The position numbers and the translations under genes were made by a program. From assembly GCF_002150685.1 (NCBI RefSeq), contig NZ_MSSW01000031.1, forward strand, positions 78,730 to 142,729: DNA of 64,000 bases, written 5' to 3'. The number at the start of each line of letters is the position of its first letter. Positions within the stretch are counted from its first letter, which is position 1. The notes under the pieces are model-generated. The model saw only the letters and a program-made list of their open reading frames with translations. It had not been told where the DNA came from and made no database searches. Below are positions 51,633 through 60,016 of this stretch, one piece after another. This stretch comes from Algoriphagus antarcticus. Lineage in GTDB: Bacteria; Bacteroidota; Bacteroidia; Cytophagales; Cyclobacteriaceae.

Positions 51633-52883
51633 ATGAGTAAACATACCCGCAAACTTCAAAAACTTCACGAAACAGCTGCTAAAGAAGAAACCGCCATTTT
51701 AGTGAGTGTAGTTCGGCAGTACCAAACCGAGCAACAGACGGAGGAATACTTGGATGAACTAGCATTTTTGACTGAGACTCTAGGAGCAAGGACAGTGCAT
51801 CGCTTTACCCAGAAAATGGAAAAGCCAGATATAAAAACTTTCGTGGGTTCCGGTAAACTTGAAGAGATAAAGGCGTACATCAAGCATTTTGAGGTCGATA
51901 TGGTCATCTTTGATGATGATCTCTCCCCTTCTCAGATGAGAAATCTGGAGAACGAACTGAATGTGACGATCTACGATAGATCGTTGCTGATTTTGGATAT
52001 TTTCCTACAGAGAGCTCAAACAGCGCAAGCCAAAACACAGGTCGAGCTTGCCCGCTTCCAATATTTACTGCCTCGATTGACCAATCTCTGGACCCACTTG
52101 GAGCGACAGCGAGGTGGCACCACTACGCGTGGTGGAGCTGGTGAAAAGGAAATCGAAACAGATAAACGTGATATCCGCAGTCGAATAACACTCCTGAAAG
52201 AGAAACTTCGCGAGATAGAAAGGCAAGGAGAAACTCAGCGCAAGGGAAGAGATGGAATTGTCCGCGTGGCAGTAGTGGGCTATACCAATGTGGGTAAAAG
52301 CACACTGATGAATCTAATCACCAAGACTAATATTCTGGCCGAGAACAAGCTTTTTGCTACCGTAGATTCTACTGTACGAAAAGTAGTGCTTGAGAATGTA
52401 CCATTCCTGCTTTCAGATACGGTAGGATTCATCAGAAAACTACCTACTCACCTCATAGCAGCTTTCAAATCTACTTTGGATGAGATACGGGAAGCTGACT
52501 TACTTGTCCATGTAGTAGATATTTCTCATCCGCATTTCGAAGATCACATTGCAGTGGTCACTGAGACATTGAATGAGATCAAAGCTGGAGATAAGCCAAT
52601 ATTGCTTGTCTTCAACAAAATCGATCTGGTAGAAACAATGCCCAGTGAAGCGGAAAGCATGAAAATGACTGAGTTAGAACTTGAAGAAGCCAGCTTTGTA
52701 GATTTCAATGCTTTGGCAGAAGCTTATGAAAAGAAAACCGGAATACCACCGGTATTTATGGCTGCTTTAAATGGTCAGAATGTTATTGAGTTTCGCCAGG
52801 CTCTGATCACAGAAGTGAAAAAGCAGCACCGTAAAATCTATCCCAATTACTTAGAAGATGAGACTTTTACCTTAGAAGGGTAA
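51633..52883 (+). CDS. hflX: GTPase HflX
   Basis: A protein of 416 residues. Ribosome-associated GTPase that splits stalled 70S ribosomes under heat or stress. N-terminal HflX domain with FVGSGKLEEIKAYI, VIFDDDLSPSQMRNLE and RSLLILDIFLQRAQT; the linker helix EIETDKRDIRSRITLLKEKL; G domain with GYTNVGKSTLMN (G1), LSDTVGFIRKLPTHLI (G3) and LVFNKIDLV (G4). Length is normal. Monocistronic, with a strong terminator. Confidence 0.96.
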   Translation: MSKHTRKLQKLHETAAKEETAILVSVVRQYQTEQQTEEYLDELAFLTETLGARTVHRFTQKMEKPDIKTFVGSGKLEEIKAYIKHFEVDMVIFDDDLSPSQMRNLENELNVTIYDRSLLILDIFLQRAQTAQAKTQVELARFQYLLPRLTNLWTHLERQRGGTTTRGGAGEKEIETDKRDIRSRITLLKEKLREIERQGETQRKGRDGIVRVAVVGYTNVGKSTLMNLITKTNILAENKLFATVDSTVRKVVLENVPFLLSDTVGFIRKLPTHLIAAFKSTLDEIREADLLVHVVDISHPHFEDHIAVVTETLNEIKAGDKPILLVFNKIDLVETMPSEAESMKMTELELEEASFVDFNALAEAYEKKTGIPPVFMAALNGQNVIEFRQALITEVKKQHRKIYPNYLEDETFTLEG

Positions 52884-52892
52884 AGTATTTTC

Positions 52893-52927
52893 ATAGGCTA
52901 TCGACCCCGTTGATAGCCTATTTTTTT
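52893..52927 (+). terminator. Terminator of hflX
   Basis: Perfect 10-bp stem ATAGGCTATC / GATAGCCTAT with loop GACCCCGTT, followed by a run of seven T, 10 bases after the hflX stop. Confidence 0.9.
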
Positions 52928-53017
52928 ATGTAATAATCCGCATTCTTTCCATTTCTAAGAATTTTAGGCTAACCTCGCTTAAACTTTTGGGGATACTCCT
53001 CAGCTAACCCTAACAGA

Positions 53018-54085
53018 ATGAATTCAGACTTTTCACAGTACGATGCTTTTTTTGAGTTAACACCAGATTTAGTATGCATAGCTGGTTTTGACGGATATTT
53101 CAAAAAGATAAACCCCGCAGTCCAAGAAACTTTAGGCTATTCTTATGATGAATTATATTCCAAGCCAATTCATCATTTCATCTATAAAGAGGACAGAAAA
53201 TTGACAGCGAGTGTAAGAAATGAATTACTCATAGCTACTCCTTTGGTTAATTTCGAAAATAGATATGTCACCAAATCGGGAGAAGTAATATGGCTTTCTT
53301 GGACTTCACACCCAAATCACCACGCCAAAGTAGTCTTTGCTATCGCAAAAAATATCACTCAAATAAAGAAATTAGAAGCAGACAGAAATACGCTTTTAAC
53401 AAATCTGACAGAAATAAACAAAGACCTGAGACAGATTGGTTATATGACTTCGCATGATCTGAGATCACCTGTGAATAATCTCCTTTCAATTTGTGAATTG
53501 ATAGATTATTCTAAAATCACAGACAGTGAAACATTGGAACTCATGGAGGCAATTAAAATTTGCGGAGAAGATCTGCGAGAAAAACTGAATGCCTATTCCA
53601 AAGAGCTCCGAGATAAACAATCCCTCCACATTCCGATTCAGGAAGTTGTGTTCAAAAAAGTGTTGACGAAAGTAACCAAATCCATAGGGTCTCTGATCAA
53701 AAATTCTGAAGCTGTTGTACTGGGTAACTTTGAAGAATTGCCAAAAATGACATCTAATGCTACCTATCTAGAAAGTATTTTTCTCAACCTAATGACCAAT
53801 TCTATCAAGTACAAAAAGGCAGGAACTAAACCCGTTATTACCATCACCTCACAACGTGTGGATCACAAAGCGCAACTAACATTTACAGATAATGGACTCG
53901 GGTTTGATCTAGAAAAAGTGAAAGATAAAATTTTCGGCTTTCAGCAAACTTTCCATACTCATAGTGACAGTCATGGAATAGGCCTTTACTTGGTATACAA
54001 TCATATCCAAAGTCTCGGCGGAAATATTGAAGTAGAAAGCAAACCTGGAGAAGGGACTACCTTTCGAATTATTTTAGATGCCTAG
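53018..54085 (+). CDS. PAS-domain sensor histidine kinase
   Basis: A protein of 355 residues without membrane segments, so probably cytoplasmic. An N-terminal PAS fold at ~8-120 (FELTPDLVCIAGFDGYFKKI, NPAVQETLGYSYDEL, NRYVTKSGEVIWLSWTSH), a HisKA dimerisation helix with the phospho-His in SHDLRSPVNNLLSI (~150), and the HATPase domain with N-box NLMTNSIKY, G1 DNGLGFDLEKV and G2 HGIGLYLV. No response regulator is adjacent (orphan kinase). The ligand or cofactor of the PAS domain is unknown. Confidence 0.9.
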   Translation: MNSDFSQYDAFFELTPDLVCIAGFDGYFKKINPAVQETLGYSYDELYSKPIHHFIYKEDRKLTASVRNELLIATPLVNFENRYVTKSGEVIWLSWTSHPNHHAKVVFAIAKNITQIKKLEADRNTLLTNLTEINKDLRQIGYMTSHDLRSPVNNLLSICELIDYSKITDSETLELMEAIKICGEDLREKLNAYSKELRDKQSLHIPIQEVVFKKVLTKVTKSIGSLIKNSEAVVLGNFEELPKMTSNATYLESIFLNLMTNSIKYKKAGTKPVITITSQRVDHKAQLTFTDNGLGFDLEKVKDKIFGFQQTFHTHSDSHGIGLYLVYNHIQSLGGNIEVESKPGEGTTFRIILDA

Positions 54086-54209
54086 ACCATCCTCAGAGAA
54101 AATTCATTGTTTTGTAGAAAATATGTTTGTCCAAAGACAATGCAGGACAGATAAAACAATTTAAATAGTCTGTTTGGTGCTAATCAGCAAAATCCACAAC
54201 TTAGCACCA

Positions 54210-55877
54210 ATGAATAAATTGATATTTCTTTTCCTTTTGGCTAGTCTATCCCTTTTTTCCTGTACCCAGCAAAATGAATTCGGAGCTAAAATCAGTACAG
54301 ACAGCGAACAAATACAAACTGGAAAATCACTTTTTGAATCAAACTGCAGCACCTGCCATAGCTTCCAACAAAATGGCATCGGCCCAAATCTAAGCGGATT
54401 AACACATAGTGTAGAAACTGAGTGGGTAAGAAAATTCATTCAAGATCCGTCAATACTCATTGATACCAATGATCCTCGTGCTACTGCACTTTTCCAAGTG
54501 TATAACACTTATATGCCACCATTTTCAAGTTTGAAGGAAGAAGATTTGGATGCGCTATTGGCATATTTACATACCTACGAAACTCTACCAGATACTATTC
54601 CTATGATGGGTTTGCTGGATCCTATCCTAGATAGCATTCCAGATTCAGGCATAAGATTGACAATTGAATACTTTGCGCAGATTCCGGCATCAAATCCAGA
54701 ACCGCCATTGGCCAAAATCACCAAGCTGGAGTCAGAATCTTTTTCAGGACGTACTTTTATAAGTGACCAGCATGGCACGCTTTACGAACTTAAAAATGGA
54801 ATACCTACAGTTTATCTCCCATTGAAAGAACTTCGCCCAAACTTGGTCTCCAAGCCAGGCTTGGCCACAGGTCTGGGCAGCTATGCTTTCCATCCCGAAT
54901 TCTCTAAAAATGGCCTTTTATACACTTCCCACACCGAGCCCGCACGAACACTCCCTGCTGATTTTGACTATGTGGATTCGATAAATGTCAAAATGCAATG
55001 GGTGCTTACTGAATGGAAAACTGACAACCCAGTGGCTTCCGCATTTCAAGTTGAGGGTCGTGAATTTATGCGCATAAATGTAGTCACCCAGATACATGGA
55101 GTCCAAGAGCTTGCTTTCAACCCGAACTCCAAACCTGGCAATGAAGATTATGGATTGCTATACGTAGGCCTTGGAGATGGAGGAAGTGCTGAGAGCGGCT
55201 TTGCTTTTTTAGCAGATCATCAAGGATCAAAGATCTGGAGCAGCATTATGCGACTGGATCCATCTGGTACCAACAGTAAAAATGGGAAATACGGAATCCC
55301 TCCAACCAATCCATTTGCAGGGCAAGCCGGAAAGGCTGGTGAAGTTTTTGCCTATGGATTCCGCAATCCAAATCGAGTTTTTTGGGATGAAAAAGGCAGG
55401 ATGTTTGCCACTGAAATTGGCCATCACAATGTAGAAGAACTTAATCTGATCGAAGCTGGCAATTTCTATGGCTGGCCGATTCGTGAGGGAGCATTCATCA
55501 TCAATCCTTACGAGGATATGCAAAGTGTTTTCCCGATCACAGACCAGGATAAAGATCTAAATGTAACACACCCAATTCTACAAATTGACCATGATGAGAT
55601 GGCTGCCATCATCGGAGGCTATTTTATACCCTACGGCCTCCTCAAAGGCAAGTGGTTGTTTGGCGATATCACTTCAGGTCGTTTGTTATTTGCGGATCTC
55701 AGTGACCTAAGTAATATATCTGCGAAAAGCTGGGGAATTACTTATCAAGGAAAGGAGATAAGTCTCCAAGAGCTATGTGGAAGCAAGCGCGTCGATCTGA
55801 AATTTGGGCAGGATGCTACTGGACAAGTTTATCTGATGACCAAGGCTGACGGGAAGATTTACAAAATCAAAGACTAG
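54210..55877 (+). CDS. Lipoprotein fusing cytochrome c and sugar dehydrogenase (GSDH) domains
   Basis: 555 residues from the ATG at 54210 (MNKLIFLFLLASLSLFSC); the frame opens at 54174 but the lipobox (LFSC18) places the true start here. A monohaem cytochrome c domain has CSTCH (46-50) and a candidate Met ligand in YMPPFSSL. A glucose/sorbosone dehydrogenase-type beta-propeller follows (SKPGLATGLGSYAFHPEF, GVQELAFNPNSKPGNEDYG, YVGLGDGGSAESG, GFRNPNRVFWDE, ATEIGHHNVEELNLI). The PQQ or sugar substrate is unknown. Likely passes electrons from the propeller domain to the haem in the periplasm. Confidence 0.85.
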   Translation: MNKLIFLFLLASLSLFSCTQQNEFGAKISTDSEQIQTGKSLFESNCSTCHSFQQNGIGPNLSGLTHSVETEWVRKFIQDPSILIDTNDPRATALFQVYNTYMPPFSSLKEEDLDALLAYLHTYETLPDTIPMMGLLDPILDSIPDSGIRLTIEYFAQIPASNPEPPLAKITKLESESFSGRTFISDQHGTLYELKNGIPTVYLPLKELRPNLVSKPGLATGLGSYAFHPEFSKNGLLYTSHTEPARTLPADFDYVDSINVKMQWVLTEWKTDNPVASAFQVEGREFMRINVVTQIHGVQELAFNPNSKPGNEDYGLLYVGLGDGGSAESGFAFLADHQGSKIWSSIMRLDPSGTNSKNGKYGIPPTNPFAGQAGKAGEVFAYGFRNPNRVFWDEKGRMFATEIGHHNVEELNLIEAGNFYGWPIREGAFIINPYEDMQSVFPITDQDKDLNVTHPILQIDHDEMAAIIGGYFIPYGLLKGKWLFGDITSGRLLFADLSDLSNISAKSWGITYQGKEISLQELCGSKRVDLKFGQDATGQVYLMTKADGKIYKIKD

Positions 55878-55949
55878 TATCATTTGTTTCGAAAAAAGTG
55901 TTTCAGACTGTAATGCGATTTTTGAAACGAATTAGTAAATTGATTTGCT

Positions 55950-56315
55950 ATGTTTGAGTATATCAATCAATTGTCCATCGATATTATATTTTATGGCAAG
56001 CTCATAACACGTGAGCTTTTAGTCGCAAATCCATGGCATAGTCTCTCCGAAACTCGAAAGATTGACTGCTTTTACATTTTCTACGAAAATGGCTTGTCTA
56101 TCAAGACGGAAAATGGGGCAGAATATGAGTTAGACTGGAGACTAAGCCCTGAAGGAATTTTAGAATTCATTGATAACATACAGCCTCCGCTACGATTTGA
56201 AGTAAAGGCTCTGGGTAATCAAATGATTGTATTTAAATACCCTGAAGGTGGGACTGGGCTAGTGCTATTTACCGAAGAAAAAGCTCGTGAGGTTCTAATT
56301 CCCTTTTTGAACTAA
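55950..56315 (+). CDS. Conserved hypothetical protein, 121 residues
   Basis: Soluble protein: IIFYGKLITRELLVANPWHS, FYIFYENGLSIKTENGAEYE and LDWRLSPEGILEFIDNIQPP. Mixed strands and helices with a C-terminal GGTGLVLFTEEKAREVLIPF. No family recognised. Convergent with the M1 peptidase gene, overlapping by 4 bases. Confidence 0.65.
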   Translation: MFEYINQLSIDIIFYGKLITRELLVANPWHSLSETRKIDCFYIFYENGLSIKTENGAEYELDWRLSPEGILEFIDNIQPPLRFEVKALGNQMIVFKYPEGGTGLVLFTEEKAREVLIPFLN

Positions 56316-57964
56316 TTCCCCGAGATATTGAGCGTTCCTACGTAGTAATCTTTATCTACGGTAACTTTTGCGTTTTTCTGCGAGACATCAACCGCTTGCC
56401 ATTGCTGAGTTGGTTTCAGGTTCATTTCCTTTTCGTCCACATAGATTTTCACTGACATATCGAACCCATTGACAACATTTTCCCAACGGTAATTCAACTT
56501 GCCATCCTTTATATAATAACTAAAAATCGGAATTCGAATATCTCTTAAGTATTGATCAAAAACAGGCTTGAAATTGATTCCGGCTTTTTGACTGATGTAA
56601 TTTTCGATCTGGCGAGTGGTAACTGTTTTGTGATAGAACTCAGAATTTAAGCCTCGCAAGATTGATCTCCATTTCTCATCATCATTCACGATTTGGCGGA
56701 TGGTATGCAGCATATTATGGCCTTTATTATACATGTCACCAGACCCTTCCTGATTGACTCCATATGTTCCGATCACTGGCTCTATATTATTAATTCCCTT
56801 TCTCAAACCTAAAGTATAAGCTGAACCAGCTTCATCGCCATAGAAATAATCCAAAAATAGATTCTCTGAGTAGGAGGTGAATCCTTCATGAATCCACATA
56901 TCTGCCACATCTCTGTAAGTGATATTATTGGCGAACCACTCATGACCAGACTCGTGAATGATGATGAAATCGAATTTCAATCCCCAGCCTGTTCCGCTCA
57001 GATCACGACCCAAATAGCCATTTTTAAACTCGTTGCCATAGGTCACAGAACTTTGATGCTCCATTCCTAGATAGGGAGCTTGAACTAGTTTATAGCTGTC
57101 TTCATAGAATGGATACGGTCCAAACCAATGTTCAAACGCTTCCATCATTCTCGGCGCATCTTCAAATTGCTTTTTGGCTTCCTTCAGATTTTCCCGTAGC
57201 ACATAATAATCCATGTCAAGCTCGCCTTTTTCGCCCTTATACTTTTCACCAAAGTGAACATAGTCGCCGACGTTGATATTGATCCCATAATTGTTGATTG
57301 GGTTTTTCACTTCCCAGTGATAGGTTTTGGTTTTGGCTGTCTTGTCATGATCTGTTTTGATCAATCGACCATTGGAGACATCAATCAAGTTTTCTGGGAC
57401 AGTCACGCTGATCAAAACTCCCTGATCTGGTTCATCGTACCCATGATCTTTATTTGGCCACCAGATGCTCGCTCCGATTCCTTGATTGGAATTTGCGATA
57501 AAAGGCAGGCCATTGCTATCTTTCTCCCAAGTCAATCCACCATCCCAAGGCGGGCGAATTGCTTCCACTGGAGTTCCAGAATAAGTAAGAACCACCTCTT
57601 TTTCTTCACCCACATTTTGTGCTGCTTTTAGCGTGACAAAATGTGCATTTCCATCGTGTTCAATAGCCAACTCAGCACCGTCTTGTTCTGCCTTCGTCAG
57701 TTGCATAGGGGCTTGCAAGTCGATTTGCATACGTTTTGATGACTCAAGTACTTTATACCTAACCGTATTTCTACCTGAAAGTGATTTCGTGTCTGGATGC
57801 ACTTTTACCTCCAGATGATAATACAGTAAATCCCACCAAGCACGCTCAGGAGTGATCGCTCCCCGAAGAGTATCCTGTCTGGTAAATTCCTCGCCATGAG
57901 GAAATAGTTGAGCTTGGGCACTGAGGCAAAAGAGAAGGCAAAAACTAAGGAATATGGATCTCAT
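56312..57964 (-). CDS. M1-family metallopeptidase, exported
   Basis: 550 residues with a signal peptide (SIFLSFCLLFCLSAQAQ). Gluzincin signature HESGHEWFANNITYRD (HExxH, His/His/Glu) with the third ligand Glu in WIHEGFTSYSENLF; the substrate-binding GxMEN-like motif appears as LGMEHQSS. An N-terminal beta-sandwich (GRNTVRYKVLESSKRMQIDL) precedes the catalytic domain. Shorter than classical M1 enzymes (~850) because the C-terminal helical domain is small, common in Bacteroidota homologues. Aminopeptidase acting in the periplasm or at the surface. Confidence 0.92.
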   Translation of the reverse strand: MRSIFLSFCLLFCLSAQAQLFPHGEEFTRQDTLRGAITPERAWWDLLYYHLEVKVHPDTKSLSGRNTVRYKVLESSKRMQIDLQAPMQLTKAEQDGAELAIEHDGNAHFVTLKAAQNVGEEKEVVLTYSGTPVEAIRPPWDGGLTWEKDSNGLPFIANSNQGIGASIWWPNKDHGYDEPDQGVLISVTVPENLIDVSNGRLIKTDHDKTAKTKTYHWEVKNPINNYGININVGDYVHFGEKYKGEKGELDMDYYVLRENLKEAKKQFEDAPRMMEAFEHWFGPYPFYEDSYKLVQAPYLGMEHQSSVTYGNEFKNGYLGRDLSGTGWGLKFDFIIIHESGHEWFANNITYRDVADMWIHEGFTSYSENLFLDYFYGDEAGSAYTLGLRKGINNIEPVIGTYGVNQEGSGDMYNKGHNMLHTIRQIVNDDEKWRSILRGLNSEFYHKTVTTRQIENYISQKAGINFKPVFDQYLRDIRIPIFSYYIKDGKLNYRWENVVNGFDMSVKIYVDEKEMNLKPTQQWQAVDVSQKNAKVTVDKDYYVGTLNISGN

Positions 57965-58092
57965 GGCTAAGTCAAAATTTGGGGGTTGAATTCACAAGAT
58001 ACTTGTAAGGATTAATTGAAAAGCCACGAAAGGACTTAATTTTAGTGAATTGAAGATCATTGCATTGAGTTAAGCCCGGATTCAAAACAATT

Positions 58093-58437
58093 ATGGATAG
58101 CATCAATTACAACAACAAAACTTTTCGTCCAGTAAGTAACACCGCAAACGGAGAGACTTCTACAGAGAGTATTTTCCACTACCACCAAGAAGGCAATATT
58201 CTCACTGCCGAATATTCTGGCGGAAAAATCGTCAAAGGACACTTGATCGGATTGGTGGACGAAGCAGGAAATATCAACATGCGTTATCATCAGGTGAATT
58301 CTCTTGGGCAGCTAATGACAGGTATCTGCAAATCCAAACCTGAAATCCTTGAAAATGGAAAAATTCGACTCCACGAAACTTGGGAATGGACTTCTGATGA
58401 TGGTTCCAAAGGAGAGTCTGTACTGGAGGAAATTTGA
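58093..58437 (+). CDS. Small conserved protein, 114 residues
   Basis: Antiparallel beta pattern: NNKTFRPVSNTANGETSTES, IFHYHQEGNILTAEYSGGKI, VKGHLIGLVDEAGNINMRYH and RLHETWEWTSDDGSKGESVL. Some databases label this family 'n-acetylglutamate synthase', but there is no acetyltransferase motif, so I leave the function open. Cytosolic, standing alone. Confidence 0.7.
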   Translation: MDSINYNNKTFRPVSNTANGETSTESIFHYHQEGNILTAEYSGGKIVKGHLIGLVDEAGNINMRYHQVNSLGQLMTGICKSKPEILENGKIRLHETWEWTSDDGSKGESVLEEI

Positions 58438-58526
58438 TTAATACTGTGTTTTAGGTCTGGAAAACGGAATACTGAAATTGCCATATTGCAAAAGTTGAAT
58501 CTATTCTAAGTCGTAGTCAAAAAAAA

Positions 58527-58906
58527 ATGCCACAATCAGCAATTTTCTACCAAGATGTTGATCATCTGAAAAAGTTTGGACTATAAAGGATAGTGGTGGA
58601 TTTCCTGCACCAAAAAATAAGAACGGTATGAGGACAATGCCTTTTTGGTCAAGTGAATCCAGAGTAAAAATCATAATGAATATTGTTCCGGCTAGTAACA
58701 AGTTTAAACCTGTGGAAATGGATTTGGATGATTTTTACAATTATTGGCTGAAAGATTCAAAAACCCAAGAACAACTTGTCGGGATAAATTGGAGTGGAAA
58801 AAATGCTATTGGTTATGACTTACCACCTGATATTTTAATCGAGTGGATTAATAAGATAAAACCAAAGCGCAAAAGCTTATTTAATCGAATACTTGGACGA
58901 AAATAA
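58527..58906 (+). pseudogene. DUF2750 gene with a frameshift
   Basis: The C-terminal part is open in one frame: VWTIKDSGGFPAPKNKNG, MPFWSSESRVKIIMNI, EMDLDDFYNYWLKDSK, LVGINWSGKNAIGYDL (DUF2750 signatures). The normal N-terminus (MPQSAIFYQDVDHLKK) lies just upstream in the preceding frame, beginning at ATG 58527, but runs into TAA at 58584 after 19 codons. Adding one A to the five-A run at 58569-58573 would join the two parts into one normal-length protein. Either the gene is broken or the sequence has a homopolymer error. A shortened start at 58628 would lose a conserved N-terminal segment. Confidence 0.8.
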
Positions 58907-58913
58907 AAACCAT

Positions 58914-59276
58914 ATGCAACTCATAGCTGATATCCTCATTGCTGCAATTGCCGCCCTTCACCTCTATTTTCTATACTTCGAAATGTTCGCTTGGGACACA
59001 ATTGGGAGGAAGACTTTTAAGCAAATTCCAGCAGACGTATTCCCAAAAACAAAAGCCCTTGCAGCCAATCAGGGATTATACAATGGATTTTTAGTAGCTG
59101 GATTGATTTGGTCGCTCTTGATTTCTGATCCGATTTGGGCCGATAAAATAGCCCTGTTCTTCTTAGGCTGTGTGTTGGTTGCCGGAATTTATGGTGCTTT
59201 TACTGCCAGTAAAAAAATCTTTTGGGTGCAGGGCATGCCTGCATTGATAGGGATAATTTTCGTCTTATTATCCTAA
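58914..59276 (+). CDS. DUF1304 family membrane protein
   Basis: 120 residues from the ATG at 58914 (MQLIADILIAAIAALHLYFL); the frame also opens at 58893 within the preceding gene. Four predicted membrane helices with the DUF1304 pattern: HLYFLYFEMFAWDTIGRKTF at the N-terminus, AANQGLYNGFLVAGLIWSLL in the centre and VAGIYGAFTASKKIFWVQG. Unknown function; small membrane protein. Convergent with, and overlapping by 4 bases, the nucleotidyltransferase gene. Confidence 0.85.
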   Translation: MQLIADILIAAIAALHLYFLYFEMFAWDTIGRKTFKQIPADVFPKTKALAANQGLYNGFLVAGLIWSLLISDPIWADKIALFFLGCVLVAGIYGAFTASKKIFWVQGMPALIGIIFVLLS

Positions 59277-59587
59277 TTTATTTCAATCCCTGTAGCTTTT
59301 ACATTTTGAATTAATGGTGAGGAGTTTTCTTTAAATGAATCTGTCCCCACTAAAAAAGGCTCTATTTTGGAGTCTATTTTAGAAGTTAATCTCCATACTT
59401 TTCCTGCAATCTTATCATTGTTTTTTTGGAATTGATCCGAAATGATCATCACATCTATATCACTTTCATCCGAGGCAGAGCCATCGGAATAGCTTCCATA
59501 CAGAAATGCCTTACTTACCGTTATTCCTTCTGCACGTAAAACATCCAAATATTTTTTTACCAATTCTATAATTTCAAACTCAGCCAT
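59273..59587 (-). CDS. MNT-type nucleotidyltransferase (HEPN partner)
   Basis: A protein of 104 residues. Minimal nucleotidyltransferase motif GSx10DxD in LYGSYSDGSASDESDIDVMI. Family members (MntA-like) are antitoxins that modify HEPN ribonucleases by adding nucleotides. Gene order HEPN then MNT with a 22-base overlap on the same strand, as in MNT/HEPN pairs. The motif is intact, unlike the broken partner gene. Confidence 0.88.
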   Translation of the reverse strand: MAEFEIIELVKKYLDVLRAEGITVSKAFLYGSYSDGSASDESDIDVMIISDQFQKNNDKIAGKVWRLTSKIDSKIEPFLVGTDSFKENSSPLIQNVKATGIEIN

Positions 59588-59951
59588 TCTGGACTTTCTT
59601 TTGTTTTCAGTAGGTATTTCTCAATTTCTTTTTTCAAAGGGATTCTTGGACTATATCCAGGATACCTTCCCTCCAATTGATATTTCATCAAAATTCCGAA
59701 AAATTCCAATTGTTTCTCTGACAGTTCAATTTTAGATTTTTCTGCGAGGTAAATTAAATTATGTGATTTTGGAGCAAATTCTTGAGTGATTTTAACCACA
59801 ATGGCCTTTAGCGATTTTTCTACGACTAATGACAAAAGAACAACCCATGAAGATATCGCTTCTTTTCTATGAGAATTTTTGCGACCTCAAAATCTTCTGT
59901 TGCTGATCCGATCCAATAAGAAATTTGCTTTTCAAATTCAACTCCCATCAT
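59566..59951 (-). pseudogene. HEPN-domain gene with a frameshift
   Basis: The 3' part encodes LVVEKSLKAIVVKITQEFAP, LIYLAEKSKIELSEKQL and MKYQLEGRYPGYSPRIPLKK, the C-terminal two-thirds of a HEPN domain. The N-terminal third (GVEFEKQISYWIGSATEDFE, then VAKILIEKKRYLHGLFFCH) is encoded directly upstream from ATG 59951 in the other frame and ends in TAG. One missing T in CATTAG (expected CATTTAG, near 59826) would restore the typical FCH-L-VVEKSLKA junction. The partner MNT gene is intact. Broken toxin or sequencing error. Confidence 0.8.
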
Positions 59952-59991
59952 TTTTCTAATTCTATTCTGAAGTTACTTTTATTCATTCCAA

Positions 59992-60013
59992 TAAAAAAGA
60001 GCCTTTCGGCTCT
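59992..60013 (-). terminator. Terminator of the MoxR-VWA operon
   Basis: Stem AGAGCC / GGCTCT (59998-60003 with 60008-60013) closed by a GAAA tetraloop on the minus strand and followed by TTTTTTAT. It starts 4 bases past the moxR-type gene stop. Confidence 0.85.
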
Positions 60014-60016
60014 CTC

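Noticed and set aside
55887..55930. Imperfect GTTTC...GAAAC pairing after the cytochrome/sugar dehydrogenase gene
   Set aside because: The stem has a bulge and a long loop with no T-run; not convincing as a terminator.
55943..55957. TATGTTTG resembling a -7 promoter element
   Set aside because: It overlaps the start codon of the 121-residue gene, so transcription would start inside the gene; chance match.
58093..58437. Possible N-acetylglutamate synthase
   Set aside because: The 114-residue protein has no GNAT acetyltransferase motif; the name is a known mislabel for a small beta protein family.
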